Assembly: GCA_027257055.1 (NCBI GenBank)
Contig: JAPVLO010000097.1
Location: 1,798,001-1,862,000, forward strand
From: Cephalopachus bancanus
Taxonomy: Eukaryota > Chordata > Mammalia > Primates > Tarsiidae
Direction: 5' to 3'
Length of the DNA: 64,000 nucleotides
Part shown: positions 1-12,184 of the stretch, one piece after another
Position numbering within the stretch: position 1 is the stretch's first letter
Layout of the letters: every line of letters starts with the position of its first letter
Made by a program: the position numbers and the translations under genes
The notes under the pieces: generated by a model
What the model was told of the DNA's origin: nothing
Seen by the model: the letters and a program-made list of their open reading frames with translations, nothing else
Database searches by the model: none

Positions 1-1197
1 TGCAAGGTTAAAAAAAAAAAAAAAAAAAGGTCAGAGTTTAGTCATTATAATGTCGCTCAAAATCCTTCTACCTTCATCTTTTTTGAACTTCCTGGGGACA
101 TTTGTCCTTCTCTTGGAACAAAGAAAAACTTCCTTACAGTTTTCTCAGAGACAACTCTAAGACCAGGAGCTGAAGACAATCTCTGAATGTCTCCAACACA
201 ACAAGTCAGCCCATTGCCCACTCTCACATAGTGGCCTCTTTCTAGGATATTTTGTTGCTAAGATAAATATAGTTCCCTATCAATAGGTACATTTAAGACC
301 TTCTTCTCTTAATGTAAATAGTATTTTAGCAGCTGAAGAACTTTTCGCAAACTTATAACAACTCAAAAACAAAGTATAAGGAAAGAACATGTCTGCATGA
401 AGTTATCCTTTCCGAGACCCTGAAACTTTCAGCCATGGCTAACTCTCTGCTTTCTTGACCTGGTAGTCTCCTGTGAATTCTGGTACTTTCTTACTCATGC
501 ATAATTAAATTACATTTCTTAGCTCCTCACCACTCTACTAAACCTCTAAGGCAAGTCAACTCAACCTTTCCTGAGAGTTCTTCCTGTAACGCAAAGTTCA
601 GTTTTGATTCTCTTTATTGAAGAATTAAAAAGGATTCCATAAAACAAGCTAGACCATACAAAATTTAAAATGAAACATAGTTGTCCAGTGACTTCACAAA
701 AATTTTGTGCTTTTATTCTCTTGTAAAGAATGTGGTAAAGTAAGCTTTTACTGTTCAGGGGTAATTCTCAGGCATTATATTCAGATCATAACTGAGTTAT
801 TCAGCATAGCTACAATTTTGTAGCCTCTCTCCCTAAGAAACTTCTGAGCAATAGGTTGTATACAAAAAGAAAACCAAGATTTGCAACCAAAGAACAGAAC
901 TCTGACATTACATCCTCATGAGCTTCTTAGTGTCAATAGAATCATACTTAGAGATAGAGGGCAAAATAGTTTCTTATGGCAAAAAAGTTCAGATCTTCTA
1001 TTTTCTTTGAAATGGAAAGTTGGTAAAAACAATTTCTGATTGGTTAAAAATATCTTACTAGGAAGGAAAATTCCCATGGTGCTAATTTGTATGACAATTG
1101 AATATTGCATCATTAAGAAACTTAAATTCCTAGACAAATTCAGAAATGCAATTTTAATATATGCTAGAGCTGATAAAGTATATAGACAAAATAATAG
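1..1197. other. unassigned A+T-rich non-coding sequence
   Basis: I see no gene and no repeat family I can name here. There is an A-run near positions 11-28. The minus-strand open frame at 916-1395 runs through the Alu monomer that follows and looks like a chance frame; it has no recognisable domain. Confidence 0.5.
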
Positions 1198-1337
1198 TTG
1201 GGCATGGTGACTCACACCTGTAATCCCAGCACTTAGGATGGCTAAGGTGGTAGGATCACCTGAGCCCAGAAGTTTGAGACTATCCTGGGCAACACAGCAA
1301 GACAGCATTTCTACAAAAGATTTTTTTAAAAGTATAC
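1198..1337 (+). mobile_element. Alu left monomer (old, FLAM/AluJ-like)
   Basis: The stretch reads as a diverged left Alu arm: TGGGCATGGTGACTCACACC, then TGTAATCCCAGCACTT, then GAGCCCAGAAGTTTGAGAC, then CCTGGGCAACACAGCAAGAC, ending in an A/T-rich tail. No right monomer follows, so it is either a free monomer or a truncated copy. The divergence suggests an old insertion. Confidence 0.8.
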
Positions 1338-2374
1338 AGACACAATAAATTGTGATGGAGCAAAGCCCATTATTATTTTTTCTTTGTAATATCACTATCT
1401 AGTCAAGATATTGAATAGATGACTAATGTACACACCTTTGTTTTGATGGACTAATTCCACAGATGTAAATTGTCAGAAAGTTTCGGGAGGATAATTTAAA
1501 TTACATTGGCAGCCTAATCTTTTCAATCCCTCATTGAGCATCAGAAAATAAGAGGGAATATATACAAACAAGAAGTTAATAATTCCAAAGGAGAAATAAT
1601 GCTGTGAAAACTAAAACTAATATATTTTCCCCATTTAAAGTAATGTCCATCCCAATTAAGGCAAATGGAGAAATAGAAATTTGTCATTGCAAAGGAATGA
1701 AGTAGAGATCACAGGTTCACCCTTTTCTTGCCTTGATATCGATTTAATTAACTACCTAATAAAAGAAGCAAGCAGAAAAAAAGCCAGGAAAAGAAAAAAA
1801 AAAGAAAGAAATTCTTCCAAGGAAAATAATAATTAATTGAGACACAGCTAGCAACAGCAGATTTTGGTAGCATAAAAGAAGAACAGAGTAAGGAGGAGAG
1901 AAGTTTCATCCAGCAGTCTCATATGGAAAGGGACGTAGAGAGGAAGAAATGAAGGAAAGAACAAGTACATATCTTCCAGGGCAACAAATCGTGGTTGAAA
2001 TAGCTTCCTTGTAGCTTTGATCATGTGAAGAATATAATGGTAAACATGGAAGAAATACCTTGTAAAAGTGGTCCATGGGAAGCGATAATGGCTCAGGGCA
2101 GAGGTGATGGCCAGGAGAAGGCTTGAAAGTGGACAGGAAATGGCAGCCAAGATGGTATAAAGTGGGCATTTGGGGATGGAACTCATTTGTATGTTAAGAA
2201 CTGCCTGTGTAAAGATGATTTCAACTTTACAAACCATTTTTGATAAGCAATTCTCATATGTAGACAGAGCCTGCAGAGAATGTAGCAAATGTCCCTGAAC
2301 ACATTTGTTAGAATTTTTACCCTTTCTGAACTGTGATGTAGCACCATGTACAATGTAATGTATAGCAAGAGGTT
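1338..2374. other. unassigned non-coding sequence
   Basis: No gene or named repeat was recognised. Overlapping minus-strand open frames at 1848-2431 have no recognisable domain and lie in simple A/G-rich sequence, so I do not call them. Confidence 0.45.
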
Positions 2375-2552
2375 AGGAACCTGAAGATGGCATGAATAGT
2401 GAAATGTTGCACAGGCAAGGAACGTTCTCATTATATTTTATCATGTTTGGAAGTAAACTTTTAGGTCCCTGAAGATAGCATGAGTAGTGAAATTTTGCAT
2501 AGGCAAGGGACATTCTCATTATATTTCACCATGTTTGGAAGTAAACTTTTAG
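2375..2552 (+). repeat. 88-bp tandem direct duplication (two units)
   Basis: Unit 1 is about 2375-2462 and unit 2 about 2463-2552. Both read CCTGAAGATrGCATGArTAG, GTGAAATkTTGCAyAGGCAA, then TTCTCATTATATTTyAyCATG and end GGAAGTAAACTTTTAG. The units differ at a handful of positions, so the duplication is not recent. It matches no repeat family I know. Confidence 0.9.
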
Positions 2553-2685
2553 ATTATATATTTTTTTCTCACGTTGCTTTTAAGAAAGAGTAACTATAGT
2601 ATGATAAAATATTTTTAATACACCAGCTACTTCAAAGCTATTTAATAACTTAGAAGAAAAGGTATTTCCTTTTTTAGTACCTTAG

Positions 2686-2690
<5 letters not shown>

Positions 2691-2748
<58 letters not shown>
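2691..2748. repeat. (CA)n microsatellite
   Basis: About 25 uninterrupted CA units (2691-2740) followed by a short (AT)n. Likely length-polymorphic. Confidence 0.97.
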
Positions 2749-3501
2749 CTTAAACATCATTATATGACTGAAAACTTATTTTTGATGAGTTGAAACTTTT
2801 ATTTTTATGATTTAAAGAAGTATTCTATGTTGACATAATTTAAACAATTCTTGGATTTAGCCTCAAGTAAAAAAACATATTGAAAGTAGTTACGGATTTC
2901 AGACTTGCAGTTAGACTCATACTTTATAACGCAAATGAAGATAACAAAATGAAATAACTAATTAAACAAAACAAAACAAACCATTTTTCCAACAATACGT
3001 GAACTTAATGAAAATAAAACAAAAAAATCATAGCATAAATTAATTACTTTTAAAAATTGCTAACAAAAATTCACGTAGCAAGTATAATCAAATCTGAAAG
3101 ATTTTGATCACAAGAAGATCCATATCCACCTTTGAAATATCAGAGGGGTTTGGTTTTGGCTTTTAGTTTTCAGCCCTAGCCTTTGTGAGAACACAGCTGA
3201 GGTGGATATACATATCTTTATGACTCATTCACTGATGAATGCAATTTCTTTCCAATAAAACAAGGGGTGTTTAGAATTTTTCACAGCAACTGGATTCCAC
3301 AAGTGCTGCCTAATTTAACATAGCATTCAACTCAGAGAATGTGACTGTCTTTGCAAACAAGAAATAACATTTAGAAGAATACATTGTAATTAAAGCAAAT
3401 TTTTCAACTTTAATATAGCAATTTTATATGGAGACTCAACTTTTCTTCCATAAAAATAAGATTTCAGTGGCTGGGGCCTGCGAACTTCACCTGTGGCATA
3501 C

Positions 3502-3548
3502 TTCCCCTCTTCCTCCTCTTCCTCCTCCTCCTCCTTCTCTTTCTCCTT
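3502..3548. repeat. (TCC)n/TTC pyrimidine tract
   Basis: A run made almost only of C and T, mainly CTC/TCC triplets. It produces an artefactual poly-serine open frame on the plus strand (3493-3681), which I do not regard as a gene. Confidence 0.85.
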
Positions 3549-3864
3549 TATAGTAAATAATATGTTCAACTTAACATCTTTACAAAAAGTTTATTTAGTC
3601 AAGATCAGCGTATGGTTGCCTACATCAAAGTTAAATGAAAATTTCACACAGATTTTACTTGGGTTTTACCCTTACCTCTAGTTACAGGAAACCTTGTTAG
3701 AACACAAAGTCAGCTAATGGCCCACAAAGCCAGATAATGAATTGGTTAGTGGCAGATAGAGGTGGTTGTACTTTATGATGGAATACATCTACAAATGTTG
3801 TCTTTGTACAAAATTGGTCATATGTCTTTTCTTTAATGTTATGAATATACGGCACTTAATTTTT

Positions 3865-3940
3865 CTATTTATCTGTAAATGTGCTATTTATCTGTAAATG
3901 TACTATTTATCTATTTATTTTCTATTTATCTGTAAAATAG
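3865..3940. repeat. 19-bp tandem repeat, four units
   Basis: Four units start at 3865, 3884, 3903 and 3922. The basic unit is CTATTTATCTGTAAATGTG; the third unit is the most diverged. The array ends just before the 3' end of the minus-strand LINE-1. Confidence 0.85.
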
Positions 3941-3954
3941 TATTTTGTGTAGCT

Positions 3955-6900
3955 TTAAAAAATTGATACATATTTGTACTTATTTATGGGGTGTATGTGA
4001 TATTTTGAGACATAAGTACAATTTGTAATGATCAAAATAAGGTAATTAAATTATCTATCACTTCAAGCACTTATCATTTTTTTATGCTGGGAACATTTCG
4101 AATTTCCTCTTCTATTTTGAAATATACAATCGGTTGTTGTTAACGATGGTCACCTTACTGTGCTATAGAATATTTTAGAACTTACTCCTACTGTCTAACT
4201 ATACGTCTGAACCCATTAACCAATGTGTCCTTATCCCCTGATCCTACTTTTACCTGTCTCTGGTAACCATTACTCTATTCTACCTTCAATGAGATTAACT
4301 TTAGCTCCCGTATAAGAGGGAGAACATGTGTTATTTATTTTCTGTTCCTGGCTTATTTCACTTAACAAAATGTTTTCCAGTTCAATGCTGCTGCAAATGA
4401 TATAATTTTATTTTTCTGAAAAGTATCACACTGTGTTTATATATTACATTGTATTTATCCACTCCTTAGTTAATGGACTCATGGTGATAGCATATTTTGA
4501 CTTTATGAATAGTACTGCAATAATCATGGGCGTGCAGGTATCTTTCATATAATAAGTTTTCTTTTATTTAGATAAATATACAGGGGTAAGACTGCTGGAT
4601 TGCATAAATAGTAATGTTTTTAGTTTTTTGAAAAAGGTCCATACTATTTTCCATAATGGCCATGCTAATACATATTCCCACCAATAGTGTATATGAGTTC
4701 TTTTTCATTTCATCCTCAACCTGCATTAGCTATTTTTTCTCTTTGTGTTTATAGTCACTCTAACTGAGTTGAGATCATCTCATTGTATATATTTTGATGT
4801 AAAATATCAAATTTGCATTTATATTTTCCAGAAGATTAGTAATATCAACCATATTTTAATATATCTGTTGGCCATTTGTATGTCTTCTTTTGAAATAGCT
4901 GTAGTAAATGAGATTGCTTTCTTGATTTTTTTTTCAACTAGTTATTGCTGTATAAGAGTGTTACTAACATTTGTAAATTGATTATGTATATTGCAAAAAA
5001 TTTTTTAAGATCTAACTTTTTTTGTTGGAGTCTTTAGGTTTTTCTACATAGGTATAAGATAATATAATTTGCAAGGAGGAATAATTTGACTTCCACTTTT
5101 TCCAATTTGTACAAATTATATTTCTTTCTCTGCCTGATTGCACTGGCGAGGACTTCCAGTATTATGTTGAATAAGGGTGGTGAGAGTCGGCATCCTTATC
5201 TTGTTCCAGTTCTTAGAGATAAAGCTTTCAGCTTTCCCCCATTCGATATAATGTTTGATGTGGATTTTTATTCATGATCTTTATTATGTTGAGCATGCTT
5301 TTTCTATGCCCAATTTGTTGAGAGTTTTTCTTTTTTAACATGAAGGTATGCTTAATTTTATCAAATACTTTTTCTATGTCTATTGAGATGATCATAATTT
5401 TTGCCCTTTGTTGTGTTGGTGCGCTGTATCACATTGATTTGCAGATGTTGAACCATCGTTGTGTTCTTGGCTTAAATTCTACTTGATCAGGGTGTATTGT
5501 CTTGATGTGTTGTTGGATTTGGTTTGGTAGAATTATGCTGAGGAGTTTTGCATTATATTCATCAGGGACATTAGTCTGTAGCATTCTTTTTCTTGTTGTT
5601 GTATCTTTGTTTTGTGGTGCTATCAGGATGATGCTGGTTTTACAGAATGAATTAGAAAAATTCTCTCTTCAATTTTTTGGAAGAGTTTAAGAAGAATTGG
5701 TGTTACTTTTGTTTTAATGTTTAGTAGATTTCAGCAGTAAAGCCAATTGGTCCTAGTGTTTTTTTTTTGTTGTTGTTGTTGGGCAATGTTTCATTACTGC
5801 TTCAAAGTTATTATCATAATTGGTTTATTCTTTTTAAATTTATGATTGGTTCAATCTTGGTAGATTGCACATCTCCAGCAATTTATTATTTTTTCAGGGG
5901 AAAGGGGTTTCTAATTTGCTGGCACCTAGTTGTTTTTAATAGTCGCTATAATCTTTTGTGTTTCTATAGTATTAGTTGTAATACTAATACTATAAGTTGT
6001 AATTTTCTTTTTTCCTGATTTTATTTATTTGCATCATCTCTCTTTTTTGGTTTATAGCCTAGCTAGATGTTAATCAATTGCTTATCTTTTTAAAATACCA
6101 ACTGTTTGCTTCATTGATCATTTTTATCAATGTTTAAAATCTATTTTATTTTGTTCTACTCTGACTTTTTTTTTTGTACTAATTTGTTTTTTGTTAATTG
6201 CTTTTCTAGTTCATTGAGGTGCATTTTTGGTTGTTTGTTTGAAAATTTCCTACTTTTTTTATGTAAGCATTTATTACTAGGAACTTTCCTCTTGGTGCCA
6301 CTTTAGCTACATTTTATAAGTTTTAATATGTTGTGTTTCATTTTCATTTGTTTCAAAAAATTTTAAAATTTTCTTCTTAATGTTTTCATTTAGATACTGA
6401 TTGTTCAGGATCTTGTTGTTTAATTTCTATGTATTTTATACAGTTCCAAATTTCCATTTGTTTTTTATTTCTAGTTTATTCCATTTTGGTTCTAGAAGAT
6501 ACTTGATATAACTCTGAATTTTAAAAATTTGGTGAGAATTGTTTTGTGAACTAATATATGATCAATCTTAGAGACTCTTCCATGTCCTGATGAGATTTAT
6601 GCATATTCTGTAGCTGTTGGGTAAAATGCTCTGTAAATGTCTATTGGGCCTATTTAGTCTATGGTGCAGATCAATTTCAATTTTTAAAGGTTGACTCTTT
6701 GCCTAGATGGTATGTCTAATGATATAAGTGAATGTTGAAGTCTTTAACTATTATTATATTGAGGTTTATCTCTCTTTAGTTCTAATGATATTTACTTTTT
6801 GTATCTTGGTGCTTCAGTGTTGAATGAATATATAATTACATTTTTTATATTCTCTTTCTGAATTGATTTCTTTATCACTATATAGTGACCTTTGTCACTT

Positions 6901-9712
6901 TTTATAGTTTTTGACTTAATGTCTATTTTTCTGGCTTAAATACAGCTACTACTGCATGCTTCTGGTTTCTGTCTGTGTTTAATATTTTTTCCATCCCTTC
7001 ACTTTCAGTCTGTATGTGTCTTTACAGGTGAAGTGAATTTCTTATAGGCAGCATATGGCTGTGTCTTCTTTTTTGGGTCATTCAGCTAATTTTATGTTTT
7101 AATCAGGAAATATAAGTGATTTACATTCAAGGTTGTCATTCTTAGGTGAGAACTTACTCTTGTCATTTTATTAATTGTTTTCTGATTGTTTTGTTCCTTT
7201 ATTCTGCTTTTACTGCTAATCTTTACAATTTGTAGTTATAACTTTTGACTTCTTTCTCTTCTCATTTGTGTATCTGTTCTATCAGTGAGTTGTATACTTT
7301 TATGTGCTTTCTTGATAGTAGGTATTGTCCTTTTCACTTCCAGATGTAGGACTCCCTTCAGAATTTCTTGTAGGGCTGGTATAATGGTGATGAATTTCCC
7401 CAACTTTTGCTTGTCTTGTAAAGACATTATTTCTTTTTCATTTTTAAAGAAGGATCTACAGTGTTCTTGGCAGAGACTTTTGTCTTTCAGAACTTTAAAC
7501 ATACTATTTTATTCTCTCCTTGTCTGTAAACTTTCTGCTGTGAAATTTGCCATTATTCTGGTGGGATATTCTGCTAGTGTAAAGTAATGCTTTTCTCATG
7601 CTGTATTTAGAAATCTCTTTTTGTCTTTGTCTTTTCACAGTTTGACACTGATGTGCTGTATAGAAGACATTTTTGAGTTGAATCGATTTGGGAATCTTTG
7701 AGCTTCTTTTATTTGAATGTCTATACCTTTTGCAATACTTGAGAATTTTTCAACTATTATTTTGTTGAATATGCTTTCTATGCTTTTGCTCATCTCTTCT
7801 CTTCATGGAACTTTCAAAATTTGAATATTTGGTTACTTTATGGTATACTATATGCCATATATACTTTTTTCTTTTATTTTTACTCTTTTTTGTTTTCATG
7901 TCTTATTGAGTTATTTCAAAAAGACCTGTCATCAAGTTCAGAAATTATTTTCTTCTGCTAGATTTAGCCACAAAAGCTCTTGATTTCATTTTTTTTCACT
8001 TAATTCCTTGAATTCTTCAATTCCAGGATTTCTGTTTGGTTCCTTTTTATGATCTGAGTCTTTGTTGAATTTCTCTTTTAGATTATGAATTGTTTTCTTG
8101 ATATCTTTGTATTTTTATATGTGTTCTCTTGTATCTCATTACATTTTTAAAATATCATTTTGAATTATTTTTCAGGTATTTTGTAGATTTTCTTTTTTTG
8201 AGATTGATTACTCTTGAATTATTGTGTTCCTCTTTGCTTTTTCATGTTTCTTGTGTCCTTACATTGATATCTGTGTACCTGGCATTATAATCACTTCTGA
8301 TTTTATAGATTGGCTTTTTAGAAAAAATACTTCTTCCTTTTGCTTTATCTCTAGTGTTGATTGGGTAAGGTGCCTTAGCTTTAATTTTGAATGACTGTAT
8401 TAGTTCCTATATAATTTATTTGGCTTTAATTAGTGTCAGTAGTGTCTATGACCTCCTCAGTGACTTAGGGTGCTGTTTGTGGAGGTTTTGGTGAGGTTTC
8501 GCCAAGGATCATCCTTGGGCACCAGTAGTGATGGTGGTCAGCCACGTTTATCAATCCTGTAGCTGCAGGTGGAATATGTGGGCATCAGTGGTGGTGGGTT
8601 TTTATAGGCTGGTCTTTGGGCCTCCAAATGGCATGCTCAGGTACCACAGGTGACAACAGCAGACTGTGTGGGTGTGTCCTTAGTTCCCCCAGTGGTGCAT
8701 GTGGGTGGGTGCTTGTGATGGCAACAACAGTGGCGGGCCAATTTATAGTCTACAGGATAACACACACTGACGCTGTTGTTAGCAGTGGTGGGTGGGGTGG
8801 TCATATCCTCAGGGCCTCCAGTGGTTTGTGCAGATGCTGGCAGTGATGGCAGGAAGGACAGGGCTGTCTTTAGGCCTTGGGATAGCACACAAGTGGGAAA
8901 CTAAAACTTTCTGAAGGCATGTGAAAAAGTGTCAGAGGACCTACTGCTAAAGGTAGCATGATTGCTGTCGTTGGCAGTGTCCTAAGGCAGGCAACCCTTA
9001 GACTTTGAGGAGCACATGCTTTGATTCCCTTTGTCCTGGGCACAGCTTTTCTGGGACGCTGCACTGCCCATTCTCTGTGGCATAAAAGACTACACAAATT
9101 AGAGTACTGGGGACCTGGCCACACCACTGGATCCAGCCAGCTGTGAAGTTGGAACCAGCTGTGAAGTTGCAACCTTCTGGATGGACATGAGGTAATGTCA
9201 GCAGAACTCTAGGGATGGGGAGATGTAGGGACTTTGGACTCCAGGGCAGGATATAGTCTGATGCGGGTTAGGCTCTCAGAATGACACCGTGCTGCAGCTG
9301 CTTGGGTCTCAGATATGTATGGAAACCAGTGTGAAGTTACTCTTTGAAACAATGCCATCACGTGTACTCCAATTAGCTACTTATACCGGGCTCAGAACCC
9401 ACGAGGGCTGAGAGGGTCTTCCATAGCTATAATTTCAGCAGTCAACGGTGGAAATATGAACTTCGAGGATCTCTCATTTACCTTTTTCTTGCTATGTGCA
9501 GTTCCTCCTTGCTCTAAGTCAGTCCCTGCTGAGCTGACTGCTTCACTTTCCTCCTTTTTTTGTGCCTCAGAAGTTCCCTGTCACTTTCCTAATGAATTTC
9601 AGTATTTTCTCTTAGATGCGCTATTCATTAAGTGCTTATCCACTTGCTTTTTTGGTCTTTCTTTGTAGAGAAGATTCTGGGTACTTCTAGTCAACCATCT
9701 TAAAGCTCTTTT
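3955..9712 (-). mobile_element. LINE-1, nearly end to end, internally deleted and decayed
   Basis: Read on the minus strand the element starts near 9712 with a typical L1 beginning (TTTAAGATGGTTGACTAGAA), has a GC-richer 5' region to about 8400, ORF1-like sequence roughly 8350-7600, an ORF1/ORF2 spacer containing the old-L1 phrase ALQEILKGVL (about 7380-7330), endonuclease sequence around 6950-6650, and reverse-transcriptase sequence down to about 4900. The region of the FADD active-site motif lies near 5057-5095 and is corrupted. About 4900 the reading jumps to ORF2 C-terminal sequence (4890-4200), then a 3' UTR to 3955. Every frame is broken by stops and frameshifts, so it is not mobile. 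The 3' UTR type suggests an L1M/L1P-age element. Subfamily is not settled. Confidence 0.9.
8550..8890 (-). repeat. imperfect ~60-65-bp periodic repeats in the LINE-1 5' region
   Basis: Related phrases recur at about 8614 (CTTTGGGCCTCCAAATGGCA), 8680 (TTAGTTCCCCCAGTGGTGCA), 8745, 8807 (CCTCAGGGCCTCCAGTGGTT) and 8868 (CTTTAGGCCTTGGGATAGCA), about 60-65 bp apart. The block is clearly more G+C-rich than its surroundings. It fits a decayed tandem array inside the L1 5' UTR/promoter. Open frames here on both strands are artefacts of the G+C content. Confidence 0.5.
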
Positions 9713-11244
9713 TTTCCACTTCTTTTATTTTAAATTGAACAGCAAGTAGAAGTCTGTGCATCTTATTAAGTATCTTTGCTAAGATTTCTGATGGCAAACA
9801 TATTCAATTAAAATGTTTAACTGCCACTAGGGGCCCAAAGAATATTTGTATTCTCCTGTAGAAGCTTATGATTTCTATTTTAATTTTTAAAAATTGTATT
9901 GAATTTTATGAATTAAAAATATTGTTCTCCCTGATGAAAATAAATTTGCAATTGCAAACTGGCAGTAGGTGCTACTAAGTTTTCTGTCTTTTTTAATTTA
10001 TTTTTTATTAGTTTTTCCATAATAACAACAGAGAATGTACTTGCAATATTTCCAGCATTATATGCTAATGCCCAAAGAACCAAAAAAGTAATTTTATAAC
10101 AAAATAAATTAAGTTGACATAATCTTCATATTTATGGTATTAGAAAAAATTTCATATAATCTGGTTAGTTATGTATGCATAAGTACAGGGACTATAATCA
10201 GTATAATAGTCTGGAAGTACATCATATCTACTTTTTCATACAATAATTTAAATCAGAGATTTTAAATTATGTATCACCATACCTGTACTATCTTCTTAAA
10301 AATCATGATTGCCTCAGCTGTCATGACTTAAAGTTACATTAAGATAAATATAGATGACATATGCATTACTTCCTATTTACAATCAAAGTCTAGAGTAAGA
10401 AAAACTAATTATGTTTTATTTTTGTATTGTTTTCTTATCAATAAGTGTAATAGTCTGAATTATGTGACTTAACATGCTACTTTATGGATAGTGTTATATT
10501 GCTATAGAGGTTGTTATTGATATGTGCAAAGAAGAAAAGAAAGATGACTTCCTAAGTATTTACACTGAGAAATCTCTGGTCTCAATGAATTAGAATACAT
10601 GAAAAAGAACAAGCTTGACAAATATCTTCCACAGATAGGAAATAAAGCATAATGAAATGTGAAAGCATTTAGATATTTCATAACAGGTTATGTGTCATAG
10701 ATATTAGTGTGTGTGTGGTATTCTAACAGTTGTGTAAAAATATTTTGAATAAATATGACATAATGTATAAAGACCATATTCAAGCAGTCTTCTAAATGGG
10801 AATTTATGTTTGCATTCTTATTTGTCTTTTAAATAATGCTGCAATTTCCACTTTAGCAGGATCTCTTTATGCATACATGGTACTATGGCATTGCTTGGTC
10901 ATATGTTATGCATTTTCTAGTACATTAGCTATTGGTAAATAGGTCTCTAAATTTTTAAATCCATTTATATTTTATGGAAAGTGCTTGAAAGCTCATATTA
11001 TTCAACAATCTTATCAGCACTTGGTATTATCTGATTTTTATTTGTAACATATGTTTGCAAAATATTATTTTGGTTCTGCTTTACTTTTGCTAATTACTAC
11101 AGAGAATGTCATGTTTTTCATCTATTTATTGGCTAATTGTATACGTTTTATGCAAATGTGCTAATAATCCTTCTATTTTGCCATAGGTTTATTTTTTCTT
11201 ATTATTTATAATAATTACCTATATAATTTGATAATTAATTCTTT
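9713..11244. other. unassigned A+T-rich sequence
   Basis: No gene. Around 10840-11060 there are phrases that could be a very old antisense LINE 3' region (AATGCTGCAATTTCC and TCAGCACTTGGTATTATCTG), but the match is too weak to call. Confidence 0.45.
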
Positions 11245-12182
11245 TTTATTTTAAAATTTATTTTATTTTAAAGATTTAGTGTATAATTCAGGATTAGGCA
11301 TACAAGTGGTCATCATACAGTAAGGTTTGGGCCTGCCTTTGGTTCCCATTTTGCCTGGTTTGAGATCAGTTACCCTTATTAATGTTATGTGCTCTGCCCA
11401 TTCCCTGGTAGTTTCCGGCTACTGTTAATCCCTTTCTTATAGTATTGTGGTAAATGTTCAGGTTCCACTTATGAGAGAGAATATGTGGTACTCAGTTCTT
11501 TGTTTCTGTAATAAATTACTGAGTATTATAGACTCCAAATCCATCTAAGTTGCTGCAAAGCCCATAATTTTGTTCTTCTTTATGGTTGCATAATATTCCA
11601 TCATATTTATGTACCATATTTTTGTCCAGTGTTGATGGGCAGCATGGTTGGTTCCATGCTTTTGCTATTGCAAATAGTGCTGTACTAAACTTTTGTGCAG
11701 GTATCTTTTTTGTAGAGTGATTTAAGTTCCTGGGGGGATATTCCCAGAAGGGAGATTGCAGGATTGTATGGAAGGTCAATTTCTAGTTCTTTCAGGAATT
11801 GGTAGGCCTTTATTGTGTCCTTTTTGTACATACAGATGCTATTCTGTTGTCTTTTTTGTGTTGTTTTAATGTATGTGACATTCTTATCTTTGCCTTTTTG
11901 TTTGTGATTTGTCTTTTTTCATTGCCTAATTCATAGAGATGGAACTAGTTTGCATTCCCACTGACAATATAGAAGCATTCCCTTTTCTTTGCATTCTCAC
12001 CAGCATCTATTGTTTTTTGTTTTATTAATGATGGCCATTCTTACTGGAATTGGGTGGTATCTCAGTGTGGTTTTGATTTGCATTTCTCTGATGATTAGTG
12101 AGGCTGAGCATTTTTTCATGTGTCTGTTGGATGTTATCTCCTCTTTATTAATTGACTTCTTTATTATTATAAAATTGTCCAT
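11245..12182 (-). mobile_element. LINE-1 3' end, 5'-truncated, relatively young
   Basis: The minus strand encodes ORF2 C-terminal sequence close to intact L1: residues such as [19 protein letters not shown] and [20 protein letters not shown] (12182-11997), then the IAKAWNQPCCPSTLDKNM block (11690-11620), ending in a 3' UTR and A-rich tail near 11245. The frame is broken, partly by the foreign block at 11799-11930. It lies directly against the older LINE on its 5' side (near 12183). Confidence 0.88.
11799..11930. repeat. displaced duplicate block, copy 1 (inside the young LINE-1)
   Basis: This block interrupts L1 ORF2 between TCTAGTTCTTTCAGGAA and GAGATGGAACTAGTTTGCAT, where L1 would normally read straight on. 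It matches 13064-13198 in the same orientation over about 130 bp with one substitution near the start, one 5-base gap (TTGTTTTAATG against TTGTTTCAAACAATG) and little else. Confidence 0.9.
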
Positions 12183-12184
12183 TT

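Noticed and set aside
8616..9172. Several open frames on both strands
   Set aside because: They lie in the G+C-rich 5' region of the LINE-1 and overlap each other on both strands, as expected by chance in such sequence.
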